A stretch of 64,000 nucleotides of DNA. Origin: Brevinema_A sp051649605. GTDB lineage: Bacteria; Spirochaetota; Brevinematia; Brevinematales; Brevinemataceae. The DNA is taken from assembly GCA_051649605.1 (NCBI GenBank), contig JBOFHK010000002.1:62001-126000 (forward strand), read 5' to 3'. Position 1 is the first letter of the stretch, and each line of letters starts with the position of its first letter. Both the position numbers and the translations under genes were made by a program. Below the pieces are notes generated by a model. That model saw only the letters and a program-made list of their open reading frames with translations, searched no databases and was not told where the DNA came from. Below, in pieces: positions 25,208 to 34,453 of the stretch.

Positions 25208-26617
25208 TTAGGATAAAAGAAATTTGGCTGTTTCCAAATAAAGAATCAAGCCACCAATATCCATTAAGGTAGAAATGAGAGGAGCGGAAACAACAGCAGG
25301 ATCAATCTTGAGGTGTTTAAGTATAATCGGTAAAATTGCCCCTAACAAATTAGAAACAATTACAATAAATACCATAGATAACGCTGCTGCCCATTGGACG
25401 GAAGCCCCTGTTTGAAAAAAGAAGATCCTAACCAAAAGCATACTTGCAAGGAGAACACCCATCGCCACTCCACAAAGTAAGGCACGAAGTACCAAACGTC
25501 CCGTATTATGAGTAGTTATTTCTCCTGTCGTAATCCCTCGGATCACTAATATCGAAGACTGACTCCCAACATTACCTCCGACTCCAACCAATACCGTGAA
25601 GAAAATAGAAAGATCCATCCAATAATTTTCCAAAAGCTCCCCATAACGAATAATGACATCCTGAGAAAATCCCGCTATAAATAACAAGACTAATACCCAG
25701 CCAGATCGGTTGATAATCAATGACCATAATGACCCTGTCAAATAACTAGACTCATTAGGAGTAATCCCAGTAAACCGCTGAAAATCTTCGGTAACCTCTT
25801 CTTGCATAATATGAAGAATATCATCACTCGTAATAATCCCCACCAAACAATGATGTGTATCGGTAATAGGAAGTACCATTAATTCATAATAATTGATAAG
25901 ATGTGCAATTTCTTCTTGGTCAGCGTGCGTTGACGAACAAACAGGGTGCTCTTTCATAAAATCTTTTAAACGTTTTTTATCAGGAGCAAGAATTAATTCT
26001 TCCAAGGTAATAGAACCAATGAGAACTCCATTCTCATCCACAACATAAGAAGTATAAATTGTTTCTTTTTGAGAGGCTTGTTCTTTGAGAAGCGTAAGTG
26101 CCTCTAATGCCATCAAATCAGGAGATAAGGCAACAAATTCTGGAGTCATAATCCTTCCCGCTGAATCTTCAGGGTAGTTCAAAAGGGTGTTGGCAATTTT
26201 TCGTTCTTCCATTGAAATAAGTTTGAGGAGCTTAGTAACCAATAAAGGTGGTAGGTCTCCTAATAATCTCGTCCTATCATCAGGGTCAATCGCTGTTAAA
26301 ACTGCTCCAGCTTCGGCATCGGTAAATGAGAATAGGAGTTTTTCTTGTTCTTCACCATCTAAGTTCATAAAGGCATTAATTGCCATCTGTGCTGACAAAA
26401 GACGAAACACAAGAATTTTTGAAGTGGAATCCAGATTTTGAATAATACTCGCTACCTCATGTGGATCAATAGAATGTAGAAATTTATCCAATTGATTCCA
26501 ATATTTTTTTGCGATCAAGCTCCGAGCATAAGCAATTTGTCCGTATAAAATTTCTTCAAACTCATCAATAAAACGGTAGTTATTGGATTCGTTAATAGGG
26601 GGTTTCTTGTTTGTCAT
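25208..26617 (-). CDS. mgtE: Magnesium transporter MgtE
   Basis: 469 residues with the full MgtE order: N-terminal superhelical domain (LHSIDPHEVASIIQNLDS...), two CBS domains (about residues 140-265, MTPEFVALSPDLMALEAL... and EHPVCSSTHADQEEIAHLINYYELMVLPITDTHHCLVGIITSDDIL) and a five-helix membrane domain with GVGGNVGSQSSILVIRG, the conserved pore segment. It is a Mg2+-gated Mg2+ channel of the inner membrane. It begins 24 bases after the secreted acidic protein gene on the same strand; no M-box riboswitch seen. Confidence 0.95.
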   Translation of the reverse strand: MTNKKPPINESNNYRFIDEFEEILYGQIAYARSLIAKKYWNQLDKFLHSIDPHEVASIIQNLDSTSKILVFRLLSAQMAINAFMNLDGEEQEKLLFSFTDAEAGAVLTAIDPDDRTRLLGDLPPLLVTKLLKLISMEERKIANTLLNYPEDSAGRIMTPEFVALSPDLMALEALTLLKEQASQKETIYTSYVVDENGVLIGSITLEELILAPDKKRLKDFMKEHPVCSSTHADQEEIAHLINYYELMVLPITDTHHCLVGIITSDDILHIMQEEVTEDFQRFTGITPNESSYLTGSLWSLIINRSGWVLVLLFIAGFSQDVIIRYGELLENYWMDLSIFFTVLVGVGGNVGSQSSILVIRGITTGEITTHNTGRLVLRALLCGVAMGVLLASMLLVRIFFFQTGASVQWAAALSMVFIVIVSNLLGAILPIILKHLKIDPAVVSAPLISTLMDIGGLILYLETAKFLLS

Positions 26618-26641
26618 ATTCGCTCTTCTTTTGTTGTTTTC

Positions 26642-27898
26642 TTATTCAAAAAATACTTTATTGATAGGTACTTGCTGAAACTTCCTCATATTAATCCGAT
26701 CATTCAAGATCCTAATGTACAGTTCTCGAGCCTGTTGACTTGACTGCAAAGTAGAATCGCGTACATCAAAAGAACTACTAATATTATACTCATATAGATT
26801 TATTCCCTGATCAAAATCAAGAAAAATAACACGATAAGGATTATCATTATCCCCCGTCTCATAAATAAAAATCCCTCCAGAATCTCCACCAACAATCTCA
26901 ATGTATTGATTATCTGCTAATCCTAAAATTTCTTGGGCAAAAAATCTCATTGGTAAAGAATAGACTCTATTTTTTTCTCCTACTGACCCTTTAAGATATT
27001 GAGTACTTGGTAGCATACTAATTTTACTGTTAGTCAATTGTGGATCCACAGTATCTATCTCATAACGAGTAATATTTGTCAGTACTTCTATCGTCGTATT
27101 AGTAATAATAATCATTCCTTGGAATGAAGTATTTGTGGAAACTGTTGTATTCGTGGAAACTGTTGTAAAATCTTCTTTCTCTAATATTTGTTCTTGATTC
27201 ATCAATAATTCTAACGATTTTTCATATTGATAATTTCTCATCATTAATGGATCTACAGTATATATAAGATTTCCTGGTGGTGTATTAGCGTTGGAAAGAG
27301 GCTCGGGAACTTTAGGAAGAGGAATAAAATTATTCGTCTGTAACAATGGATAAAGCGGAATAAAAGATCCTTTTTCTGGCCATATAGGAGTACTCCGATC
27401 AACAGCATATTGATAAGAAATCGCATCCCTATCCCTATCAAAGAAGATAAATAAACGTTGTTCTAAGACAACACCACATGTATTAGTTCTTAAGACAGTA
27501 TGATCCGAACGCCACACTAAACCTCGAAGTTTTACTAACTGATGATTCCCAGGAAGTTTAGGGTCAGATGGGTCCACCACAATAGGGGAACGATATGTTT
27601 GTAAAATAGGAATCACAATATTCGTGATTATTTTTTCTGTATTTGTTATTTCTTCTGGCGTTTCTATTGGTGTTTCTTCTATTACTTCATCTATTTCATC
27701 TTCTACTTCATCTATTTCATCTTCGGTGATTTCTGTGTCATCACCATATCCTTCATACTCGTCATACTCACCATATTCACCATCATCAGCATATTCACCA
27801 TCATCAGCATATTCGGCATATTGATATTCTTCATAATCTTGAGTATAAACAATTGTAAGAGCCATACAAATAAACAAAAGAGAAAGAAAGCGAACCAT
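26642..27898 (-). CDS. Secreted protein with acidic Tyr/Asp/Glu-rich N-terminal repeat region
   Basis: 418 residues. The signal peptide (VRFLSLLFICMALTIVYTQ) is followed by a low-complexity tract of E, Y, D and G (about residues 22-60, repeats of Y-A-D-D-G-E) and then E/D/I/V repeats (residues 58-85). The remaining 330 residues form a mixed domain with hydrophobic strands (VVDPSDPKLPGNHQLVKLRG...; FIPLYPLLQTNNFIPLP) that I do not recognise. Tandem DNA repeats underlie the acidic tract. AAGGA precedes the ATG. It is cotranscribed with mgtE by position; an acidic cation-binding surface protein is possible but only inference. Confidence 0.6.
   Translation of the reverse strand: MVRFLSLLFICMALTIVYTQDYEEYQYAEYADDGEYADDGEYGEYDEYEGYGDDTEITEDEIDEVEDEIDEVIEETPIETPEEITNTEKIITNIVIPILQTYRSPIVVDPSDPKLPGNHQLVKLRGLVWRSDHTVLRTNTCGVVLEQRLFIFFDRDRDAISYQYAVDRSTPIWPEKGSFIPLYPLLQTNNFIPLPKVPEPLSNANTPPGNLIYTVDPLMMRNYQYEKSLELLMNQEQILEKEDFTTVSTNTTVSTNTSFQGMIIITNTTIEVLTNITRYEIDTVDPQLTNSKISMLPSTQYLKGSVGEKNRVYSLPMRFFAQEILGLADNQYIEIVGGDSGGIFIYETGDNDNPYRVIFLDFDQGINLYEYNISSSFDVRDSTLQSSQQARELYIRILNDRINMRKFQQVPINKVFFE
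27684..27812 (-). repeat. Tandem coding repeats of the acidic tract
   Basis: Two 21-bp units at 27684-27724 (the second lacks the last base) encode D-E-I-D-E-V-E, and two perfect 18-bp units at 27777-27812 encode Y-A-D-D-G-E. Such perfect short repeats are prone to slippage, so length may vary between strains. Confidence 0.8.
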
Positions 27899-28044
27899 AC
27901 TATTATCCTTAAACTACAAATCTAATCACCATTACATCGGAATTTTCTGAAAAAAATTAAGTCTTTACGATTATATCCCTTTCATAGTCATCCATCTAAG
28001 ACTATAATATTGACATATTATCCATTATCGATTATTATATAAGG

Positions 28045-28623
28045 ATGAAAAATAAAACTATAATCGTATCTATTTTGTTGATTATTGGCTTTGCTCAACG
28101 ATCTTACGCTCAGGAACAGACGAATACTGATATAACAAATACAATAGAAAGTAATGCAGGATTTCTCGATGATTTTTACTTAGGGGTCGATACTCCAGCT
28201 CCTCCTATAGAAACAGAATCTCCAGTCCTCACCTTATTTCGGATTGCTTTAATTACGGGAACATTAGCATTTTTGACTTGGGTTATGATTCGATTTTTTT
28301 TCAGACGGAATACCCTATCCATTTCGACAGAAGGTAAATCTATAGAAATCTTAGCCACTATCCCTGCAGGATTGGGTTCTTACTTTTTAGTGGCAAAATT
28401 ACACAGTTTATATTATTTATTTTCTTTATCCAATGATGGGTTAAGACTCCTTGATAAAATCACTGATCAAGAAGCAATCGATTTTATTGAATTAAATAGA
28501 GTGCAAACTCTCCCTCAAGACATTCAATTTGTTGATCTCCTAGATAAACTTCCCGAAGGTGCCCCCAAAAAAGCTTTAGAATTTTTACGAGAAAAAATTA
28601 ATTATTTAAAGAAAAAAGATTAG
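28045..28623 (+). CDS. FliO-like flagellar biosynthesis protein
   Basis: 192 residues. A signal-like N-terminus (KNKTIIVSILLIIGFAQRSYAQ) and a membrane segment (LTLFRIALITGTLAFLTWVMIRFFF) are followed by a small cytoplasmic beta domain: SIEILATIPAGLGSYFLVAKLHSLYYLFSLSNDGLRLLDKI. This matches the FliO pattern (I-x-V-L-x-x-x-x-L-G-x-x-x-x-L-x-x-V, then L-L-G-V-T). FliO helps assemble the FliP-FliQ-FliR export gate. Normally it lies with fliPQR; here it is alone, followed by mnmA. AAGG precedes the ATG. Divergence from typical FliO keeps confidence moderate. Confidence 0.65.
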   Translation: MKNKTIIVSILLIIGFAQRSYAQEQTNTDITNTIESNAGFLDDFYLGVDTPAPPIETESPVLTLFRIALITGTLAFLTWVMIRFFFRRNTLSISTEGKSIEILATIPAGLGSYFLVAKLHSLYYLFSLSNDGLRLLDKITDQEAIDFIELNRVQTLPQDIQFVDLLDKLPEGAPKKALEFLREKINYLKKKD

Positions 28624-28638
28624 AAAAAAGAGTCGTTC

Positions 28639-29760
28639 GTGATAAATAAAAAATCCCATGTTTTTATTGGTATGAGCGGAGGAATAGATAGTTCCGCTGC
28701 TGTTACTTTGCTTTTAGAACAAGGATATCAAGTAACAGGAGTTACCTTTGTTGGGCTCGGAAAAGAAGAAACTCCCTATACAAGAGGAAAAAATTCTTTT
28801 TTGGGTAAAGATTCTCGCAAATGCTGTTCTGCCGAAGAGGTTATTGTAGCTAAACAAGTCTGCTTTAGCTTAGGTATTTCCCATATTACGCTAGATTTAG
28901 CAGAGACTTTCAAAAAACAAGTGCGAGAACCTTTTGTACAAAGCTACCTAGCAGGAGAAACTCCCAATCCTTGTATGCTCTGCAATCGCCATGTTAAACT
29001 AGGGGCCTTAGTTGATTTTGCTCTTAAGAATGGTGCTGACTATATTGCAATGGGACATTATACAGGTGTCGAGTGTGTTGATGGTGAATATCTTCTAAAA
29101 GCAGGGAAAGATAAAAATAAAGATCAGTCCTATTTCTTAGCTTTACTAAAACCAGAGATTCTTCCTTTTCTCATTTTTCCATTAGCAGATAAAGAAAAAG
29201 ACGAGATTAGAGCGATCATTAATAGCAACCAAAAACTTCCCTTAGCGGGAAACAAAATAGAAAGTCAAGATGTTTGTTTTGTTGATAATGATTACCGCGA
29301 TTATCTTAAGCAACAGGGAGTACAACCTTATAAGGGAGAGATGGTTTTAGATTCTAAAACTATAGGAAGCCACGAAGGCACAGCTTTTTATTCTTTAGGG
29401 CAACGAAGAGGTTTGGAGATTTCACTTGGTAAGAGAGTATTTATACGATCCATCGATACAAAAAATAACAAAATTATTTTAGGCCAGAAACCAAAAAGTA
29501 AAATATTTATTGTATCAGATCTGAATATTTTTTCTCGTAAACTACAAGAAGGCGAATGGGAGATCCAAATTCGATACCGATCTCCGCGTATTTTAGGCAA
29601 GATTGTATTTTTAGATCAAAACACAATCCAAGTAGAATTATCTCAAGCTCAAGAAATTGTTGCACCAGGACAGTTTGCCGTCTTTTATAAAGATAATTAT
29701 ATTTATGGTGCAGGTAAAATAAAAGAAGTAGAATTATTAGAAGAATCAAAGGATCAATAA
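28639..29760 (+). CDS. mnmA: tRNA-specific 2-thiouridylase
   Basis: 373 residues from a GTG start. The PP-loop FIGMSGGIDSSAAVTLL, the catalytic Cys in TPNPCMLCNRHVKLGAL, the second Cys in ESQDVCFVDNDYRDYL and the GQRRGLEIS segment define MnmA. It thiolates U34 of tRNA Lys/Glu/Gln in the cytoplasm. It is 15 bases after the FliO-like gene, and its stop TAA shares one base with the def start (TAATG). Confidence 0.95.
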   Translation: MINKKSHVFIGMSGGIDSSAAVTLLLEQGYQVTGVTFVGLGKEETPYTRGKNSFLGKDSRKCCSAEEVIVAKQVCFSLGISHITLDLAETFKKQVREPFVQSYLAGETPNPCMLCNRHVKLGALVDFALKNGADYIAMGHYTGVECVDGEYLLKAGKDKNKDQSYFLALLKPEILPFLIFPLADKEKDEIRAIINSNQKLPLAGNKIESQDVCFVDNDYRDYLKQQGVQPYKGEMVLDSKTIGSHEGTAFYSLGQRRGLEISLGKRVFIRSIDTKNNKIILGQKPKSKIFIVSDLNIFSRKLQEGEWEIQIRYRSPRILGKIVFLDQNTIQVELSQAQEIVAPGQFAVFYKDNYIYGAGKIKEVELLEESKDQ

Positions 29761-30305
29761 TGGCAGTACAAAAAATTGTTACCTATGGACACCCAGCATT
29801 ACGAAGACCTGCTCAACAAATTCTCAAAATTGATGATGAAGTACTAAGCATTATTCAAGACCTTAAAGATACACTCCAAGATATTGGAGGCTTAGGATTA
29901 GCTGCTCCTCAGATTGGTATTGAAAAACAAATTTTTATTGCCGATCTTTCTTTAATGAAAGAACGCCGATACGCAGGATGTAAAGCCATTTTAATCAATC
30001 CCAAAATTATCTTCTCATCAAAAAAAACAGATGTTGATAATGAAGGGTGCTTATCACTTCTTACCGTCCGAGGTTATGTTGAACGACCTTTCAAAATAAA
30101 AATCCAAGGATTAATCCCCACAGGGGCATGCCGTACAATCGAAGCCTCAGGGTTATATGCCCGTGTCCTTCAACATGAATACGACCATCTTCATGGGAAG
30201 CTATTTTTTGATCATTTTACCCCAGAAGAATACGAAAAAAATAAACAATTAATACAAAAATATTTAGAAGAAAATAAAAAAAATCTGCCAGAGATTTTGG
30301 AATAA
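29760..30305 (+). CDS. def: Peptide deformylase
   Basis: 181 residues. The three Fe/Zn motifs are present: GGLGLAAPQIG, EGCLSL and QHEYDHLHGKLF. It removes the N-formyl group from nascent proteins. Translationally coupled to mnmA (start overlaps the stop) and followed 3 bases later by fmt, so the formylation/deformylation pair is cotranscribed. Confidence 0.96.
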   Translation: MAVQKIVTYGHPALRRPAQQILKIDDEVLSIIQDLKDTLQDIGGLGLAAPQIGIEKQIFIADLSLMKERRYAGCKAILINPKIIFSSKKTDVDNEGCLSLLTVRGYVERPFKIKIQGLIPTGACRTIEASGLYARVLQHEYDHLHGKLFFDHFTPEEYEKNKQLIQKYLEENKKNLPEILE

Positions 30306-30308
30306 TTT

Positions 30309-31253
30309 GTGAAAATTATATTTTTTGGAAATAGTAATTTTTCTATCCTACCTTTACAAAAACTGATTGAAACTGTCGATGTTATTGCCGTAGTAACCTC
30401 CCCTGATTCTTTTATTGGAAGAGGCCAGAATAACACTCGCACCAATCCTGTAAAAGAATTAGCCATCGCTCATCATATTCCTATTTTCCAACCTACCACA
30501 CTTAAAAATAATAAAGAATTACTCAAATCCTTACAGACACTAAAAGCCGATCTTCATATCATTGTTTCCTACGGTAAAATAATCCCTAACGAAATGATTG
30601 ATATTCCACCTTATAAAACAATTAACCTTCATGCCTCATGTCTACCAATATTCCGAGGCGCAGCTCCAATACAATATGCTTTATGGAACGGTTTAAACCA
30701 GACAGGCAATACAGTACAGTTTATCACCGAAAAAATGGATGAAGGTGATATTATTACTCAAAGTATTGTTTTAATCGAAGAACAAGACGACTATACCAGT
30801 TTAGAAAAAAAACTAGCACAAGATGGGGCCAATCTCTTATCTCAGAGCCTATCCCTTATACAAGAGCCAAATTTTACACCAAAAAAACAAAACCATCAAC
30901 AAGCAAGCTATACAAAATTAATTACCAAAGAAGATGGGGCGGTGTTTTTTTCGATGGTAGCCCAAGATATTATAAATGCTTTCCGTGCTTTCAAAGAAAA
31001 ACCAGGGATTTTTCTTCCTCTTAGTATAGGAAATATTAAAATACTTGACTGCCATCTTGGCAGTGGTTATGAAAATCCCAATTCCAAAACTCAAGAAGGA
31101 GAAATCCTCACCGTCAACCCACAAGGCATTACTGTAGCTTGCCATGACGGTTCTATAATTTTAACAATTGTACAAGCTCCTAATAAAAAAGCTGTTTCAG
31201 CAAAAGATTTTATCAACGGCAACCGACTCACAATCGGATCAATACTAAAATAA
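30309..31253 (+). CDS. fmt: Methionyl-tRNA formyltransferase
   Basis: 314 residues from a GTG start. KIIFFGNSNFSILPLQKLIE begins the formyltransferase fold and NLHASCLPIFRGAAPIQYALW carries the conserved N-H-x-S-L-L-P-x-x-R-G motif. The C-terminal OB-like domain is present. It formylates the initiator tRNA with 10-formyl-THF. Confidence 0.95.
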   Translation: MKIIFFGNSNFSILPLQKLIETVDVIAVVTSPDSFIGRGQNNTRTNPVKELAIAHHIPIFQPTTLKNNKELLKSLQTLKADLHIIVSYGKIIPNEMIDIPPYKTINLHASCLPIFRGAAPIQYALWNGLNQTGNTVQFITEKMDEGDIITQSIVLIEEQDDYTSLEKKLAQDGANLLSQSLSLIQEPNFTPKKQNHQQASYTKLITKEDGAVFFSMVAQDIINAFRAFKEKPGIFLPLSIGNIKILDCHLGSGYENPNSKTQEGEILTVNPQGITVACHDGSIILTIVQAPNKKAVSAKDFINGNRLTIGSILK

Positions 31254-31268
31254 GAGAAGGACAAAAAT

Positions 31269-32426
31269 ATGGAACACCGTAAAGAACATCTTAAAAAGAA
31301 ATTTTCCAAATTATGGAATATTATTCAAGAATTTATCAAAAAATGGACAAAACTAGAAACTTGGAAAGATAGTTTTATTCCAGAAAATCCTACAGAACAT
31401 CCCCGACTAGTCCGATTTTTATTTCTAACTTTTGTTCTGACAATTATCCTTATAGGAATAGTTTTTATTATTTCTTTTTCTATTGCTCGGATGGCTATTC
31501 CGACCGTACGTGTACCTTCAGTAACTCAAATGGATATTACTGAGGCAATCGCCGTATTACAATCAAGTGATCTTCAAGTACATTTTGAAATGGTCTATGA
31601 CGACAATCTTGATCGATATCAAGTTATTAGTCAATATCCCTCTCAAGGTTCTTCTGTCCGTAAAGGGAGAAATATCAGCCTCATTATTAGTTTGGGGCAA
31701 GATCGTTATACCGTGCCAGAATTATGTGGGCTTAATAAAGAAGAGGCATTAAACCTACTTTCCCAAGAACGCATTCCTTATGCAATCCAAGTAGTGCCTG
31801 CAGGTGATACAGAGATAAACAAAGTGATTGCAATGAGTACTCCTATTGGATCGACTGTGCCTAGAGATACTATTCTTTCTTTTACGGTTACCGATGCAAT
31901 TCTAGTAGATCAATACCGTATGGATAATTTTATTCGGCAACCGTTAGAGTTTGCAGCAAATACTCTCTTTAATAACCGTATTACCCCTATCCTTGTTACA
32001 ACAAATGTAGAATCTCTTTCAGACGACGGTCTTGTATTAGCACAAAATGTTCGTGAAGGAGTAATTCTCCAAAAAAATACCAGTGCAATTTTAACAGTAG
32101 GATTATATGCTTATAATGAAGGTGATAAAAATAACCTAAAATGGCACTTTTTTAATTTTAGTATCCCTAAAGTAGAAGGTTTTAATCAACAAATAATCAT
32201 TACCAACGAAGATGGTACTTTGGAAGACTTGTCTATCGGAGAACAACAAACCGCTAAATTTTATAAAGCCTTATTAGAAGATGAATTGGGAAGAACTCGT
32301 ACCATCTACGAAAGAATGGGAGCGGAAGGTACTAGTTTTAATCGTGTCTTTAAAGCCTATGGTAAAGCAAAAGTTTACGTCTACGCCAATGAAGATATCA
32401 TTGGTAGCAGAAACTACGGTGAATAA
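31269..32426 (+). CDS. PASTA-domain membrane protein
   Basis: 385 residues. A cytoplasmic N-terminus of about 55 residues, one membrane segment (FLFLTFVLTIILIGIVFIISFSIA), then three PASTA repeats: TVRVPSVTQMDITEAIAVLQSSDLQV, YTVPELCGLNKEEALNLLSQERIPY and a more diverged third. PASTA domains bind peptidoglycan or beta-lactams and usually occur in Ser/Thr kinases or PBPs; here there is no kinase or transpeptidase domain. Such def-fmt-PASTA runs occur in some spirochaetes, from memory. Starts 15 bases after fmt. Likely a wall-sensing membrane protein. Confidence 0.82.
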   Translation: MEHRKEHLKKKFSKLWNIIQEFIKKWTKLETWKDSFIPENPTEHPRLVRFLFLTFVLTIILIGIVFIISFSIARMAIPTVRVPSVTQMDITEAIAVLQSSDLQVHFEMVYDDNLDRYQVISQYPSQGSSVRKGRNISLIISLGQDRYTVPELCGLNKEEALNLLSQERIPYAIQVVPAGDTEINKVIAMSTPIGSTVPRDTILSFTVTDAILVDQYRMDNFIRQPLEFAANTLFNNRITPILVTTNVESLSDDGLVLAQNVREGVILQKNTSAILTVGLYAYNEGDKNNLKWHFFNFSIPKVEGFNQQIIITNEDGTLEDLSIGEQQTAKFYKALLEDELGRTRTIYERMGAEGTSFNRVFKAYGKAKVYVYANEDIIGSRNYGE

Positions 32427-32449
32427 TACAAAAAGAACAAAATTAGGAT

Positions 32450-32477
32450 TGACAAATAATATAAAATCATCTATAAT
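32450..32477 (+). promoter_or_regulatory. tRNA-Val promoter
   Basis: TTGACA (32450-32455), 16-bp spacer, TATAAT (32472-32477). The predicted start is 6-7 bases later, a few bases before the mature tRNA 5' end at 32490. Confidence 0.85.
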
Positions 32478-32489
32478 ATAGAATATCAT

Positions 32490-32564
32490 GGGGATTTAGC
32501 TCAGTTGGTCTAGAGCATCTGCTTTACACGCAGAGGGTCGTAGGTTCGATTCCTACAATCCCCA
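32490..32564 (+). tRNA. tRNA-Val (anticodon TAC)
   Basis: 75 bases fold as a complete cloverleaf. The acceptor GGGGATT pairs with AATCCCC, the D arm has AGCTCAGTTGGTCTAGAGC, the anticodon stem TCTGC/GCAGA encloses TTTACAC (anticodon TAC, codon GTA) and the T arm GTAGG-TTCGATT-CCTAC is perfect. The discriminator is A, and the CCA end is not encoded. It has its own promoter and terminator. Confidence 0.97.
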
Positions 32565-32573
32565 AGTTAAAAC

Positions 32574-32600
32574 AAACCTACAAGTCGTAGGTTTTTTTTG
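32574..32600 (+). terminator. tRNA-Val terminator
   Basis: Stem AAACCTAC (32574-32581) / GTAGGTTT (32587-32594) with a 5-base loop, followed by TTTTT, 10 bases after the tRNA. Confidence 0.9.
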
Positions 32601-32653
32601 CACCCAATCTACAAACACTAGGGGCTTGTTTCGGTTCTTTCCTATAAATTAGT

Positions 32654-32687
32654 ATATCCCCCAGCTCATCACTAGGGGATATTTTTG
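32654..32687 (+). terminator. Second hairpin after the tRNA, possible terminator
   Basis: Stem ATATCCCC (32654-32661) / GGGGATAT (32675-32682) followed by TTTTGGG on the + strand. It lies between the tRNA terminator and the 3' end of the convergent ascorbate-type EIIC, and may act as a backup on either strand. The other bases of this gap are unremarkable. Confidence 0.55.
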
Positions 32688-32738
32688 GGTATTCTATTCA
32701 TCTCTTAGAAATATTTCAATAGAATTGATTTCTATATA

Positions 32739-34112
32739 TTATTCTTCATCAAAATTAATCGTTGGTGTTTTATGAGGAAGAAAATTAGGAATAATGAGTA
32801 CTAAGAGCGTAATCACCGCGAGCATAATCGCCCCTCCTGCTCCTAAAAATTTAGAAACATTCCCCACTACAAGACCGAGAACCGCGAAATCAAAATCTCC
32901 AAAGGTCGTATTTTGGAAACCTAAACTCCCCAATACAGATAGAAGTAATGCCGGTAGCACCGTGATAAAAACACCTTGAACAAAAGCTCCTATAATTGCC
33001 CCTTTACGTCCTCCTGTAACATTCCCAAAAATTCCTGCTGTTGCCCCACAAAAAAAATGAGGTACCATACCAGGAATAATAAAAATTCCAAGCCAAGTAC
33101 CCACTAAGCCCATCGCAAACAATCCCCCTAGTAAGCTACTAATAAATCCAATCACCACTGCTGTAGAAGCATAAGGAAAAAATACCGCACAATCTACTGC
33201 TGGCACAGCATTAGGAATGAGTTTTTGAGAGACCCCTTTAAACGCTGGAATCAACTCGGAAAGAATCATTCTTACCCCTGAATAGACAATAGTAACACCA
33301 ATAGCAAAAGAAAATGCAGAAATAATCGCAAAAACAATATAGTTTTTACCATCGGAAAGGATACTTTCTACAAATACTCCCCCTGCTGCAATTGCTGCGA
33401 TCAGATAAAAAATCAACATCACTAACGCTGTAGAAATCGTTGTATCACGTAAAAAGCTTAACGATTCGGGGAATTTTGTATTTTCGGTACTTTCTTCGGG
33501 ATTCCCTACGAGACCACCAATCCAAGCCGATAAATAATAACCGAGACTACCAAAATGACCCATTGCAATACCATCATTCCCTGTAACTTTAGAGGTGTAT
33601 TTCTGTCCTATTGCAGGAGAGAGTACACTCCAGCCCCCTAATAGAATAGCACCTATCGCAACAAGAGATACCCCACTTAAACCAGCAGTGGAAAGTACCG
33701 CAGATAAGAGAGCAGCCATAAAAAAGCTATGATGTCCCGTCAAAAATATATATTTAAAACGTGTAAAATAGGCAACAAGCATATTAACAATATAGCCAAA
33801 AAACAAAATATAAAGGGTCTCTACCCCTAATATTTCTTGTGCAACGGCAACAATCGCTTCGTTATTTGGGGCAACACCTCTAATATTAAAGCCTTGCTCT
33901 ACCATCACTCCCAAAGGACTAAGATTACTTACGATAACACCTGCCCCTGCACTCAACATTATATAGCCAAGTACTGGTTTCATAAAGCCTACTAATAATT
34001 CATGAGGACGTTTTTTTAATGCCATAAGTCCAATCAAAGATAAAAACCCTAATAAAAAAGCTGGCTCTCTTAGAATATCGTTAATCACTATTTTTGATAT
34101 TTGTTCAAACAT
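32739..34112 (-). CDS. PTS ascorbate-family EIIC (UlaA-like)
   Basis: 457 residues with about 10-11 membrane segments. LREPAFLLGFLSLIGLMALKK followed by LLVGFMKPVLGYIMLSAGAG and the late GTWLGIFIIPGMVPHFFCGATAGIFGN are UlaA/SgaT-family signatures. It carries an ascorbate- or pentitol-like sugar across the inner membrane. GAGGG precedes the start; EIIB lies 19 bases upstream. The EIIA partner is not in the window. The presence of a PfkB kinase rather than UlaG/UlaD-type enzymes suggests the substrate is not ascorbate. Confidence 0.88.
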   Translation of the reverse strand: MFEQISKIVINDILREPAFLLGFLSLIGLMALKKRPHELLVGFMKPVLGYIMLSAGAGVIVSNLSPLGVMVEQGFNIRGVAPNNEAIVAVAQEILGVETLYILFFGYIVNMLVAYFTRFKYIFLTGHHSFFMAALLSAVLSTAGLSGVSLVAIGAILLGGWSVLSPAIGQKYTSKVTGNDGIAMGHFGSLGYYLSAWIGGLVGNPEESTENTKFPESLSFLRDTTISTALVMLIFYLIAAIAAGGVFVESILSDGKNYIVFAIISAFSFAIGVTIVYSGVRMILSELIPAFKGVSQKLIPNAVPAVDCAVFFPYASTAVVIGFISSLLGGLFAMGLVGTWLGIFIIPGMVPHFFCGATAGIFGNVTGGRKGAIIGAFVQGVFITVLPALLLSVLGSLGFQNTTFGDFDFAVLGLVVGNVSKFLGAGGAIMLAVITLLVLIIPNFLPHKTPTINFDEE

Positions 34113-34131
34113 GATGTCCCTCTCTAAAAAA

Positions 34132-34410
34132 TTACTTGTTTAATTGGTGTAATATTTCTACAATATCTTCACGAATTTTTTTTTCGCTCACATAACTACG
34201 AATAGCTACTTTATTTTTTACCTGAGTTAATTGAGCTAAAATTTCAGGAACACTAATCGCCAAATCCACACTAGATAAATTAGCAGAAGTAACATCTGCC
34301 GAATTAACGGAAGCGTCAATTTTTTCCTCTTCACATATTTTTTTGACCACTTCCTTAGCCATCAAACTACTCCCAATCCCATTACCGCATACCGTTAAAA
34401 TATTAAGCAT
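34132..34410 (-). CDS. PTS ascorbate-family EIIB (UlaB-like)
   Basis: 92 residues. MLNILTVCGNGIGSSLMAK has the phospho-accepting Cys8 in the C-G-x-G-x-G-S-S loop of lactose/ascorbate-type EIIB. It donates phosphate to the sugar moved by the adjacent EIIC. It begins 43 bases after the PfkB kinase, in one unit. Confidence 0.92.
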   Translation of the reverse strand: MLNILTVCGNGIGSSLMAKEVVKKICEEEKIDASVNSADVTSANLSSVDLAISVPEILAQLTQVKNKVAIRSYVSEKKIREDIVEILHQLNK

Positions 34411-34453
34411 CCTTACACTCCTCTTTATCGAAATATCATTAATTTGTTATTGC

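Noticed and set aside
26618..26641. Mg2+ riboswitch before mgtE
   Set aside because: Only 24 bases separate mgtE from the preceding gene, too short for an M-box.
27624..27824. Ser-rich open frame antisense to the acidic tract
   Set aside because: It is the complement of the D/E/Y-coding repeats, lacks a ribosome site and is explained by low complexity.
32490..32738. tRNA-associated integration site
   Set aside because: No integrase gene or duplicated tRNA 3' end is visible; the sequences after the tRNA are hairpins at transcript ends.
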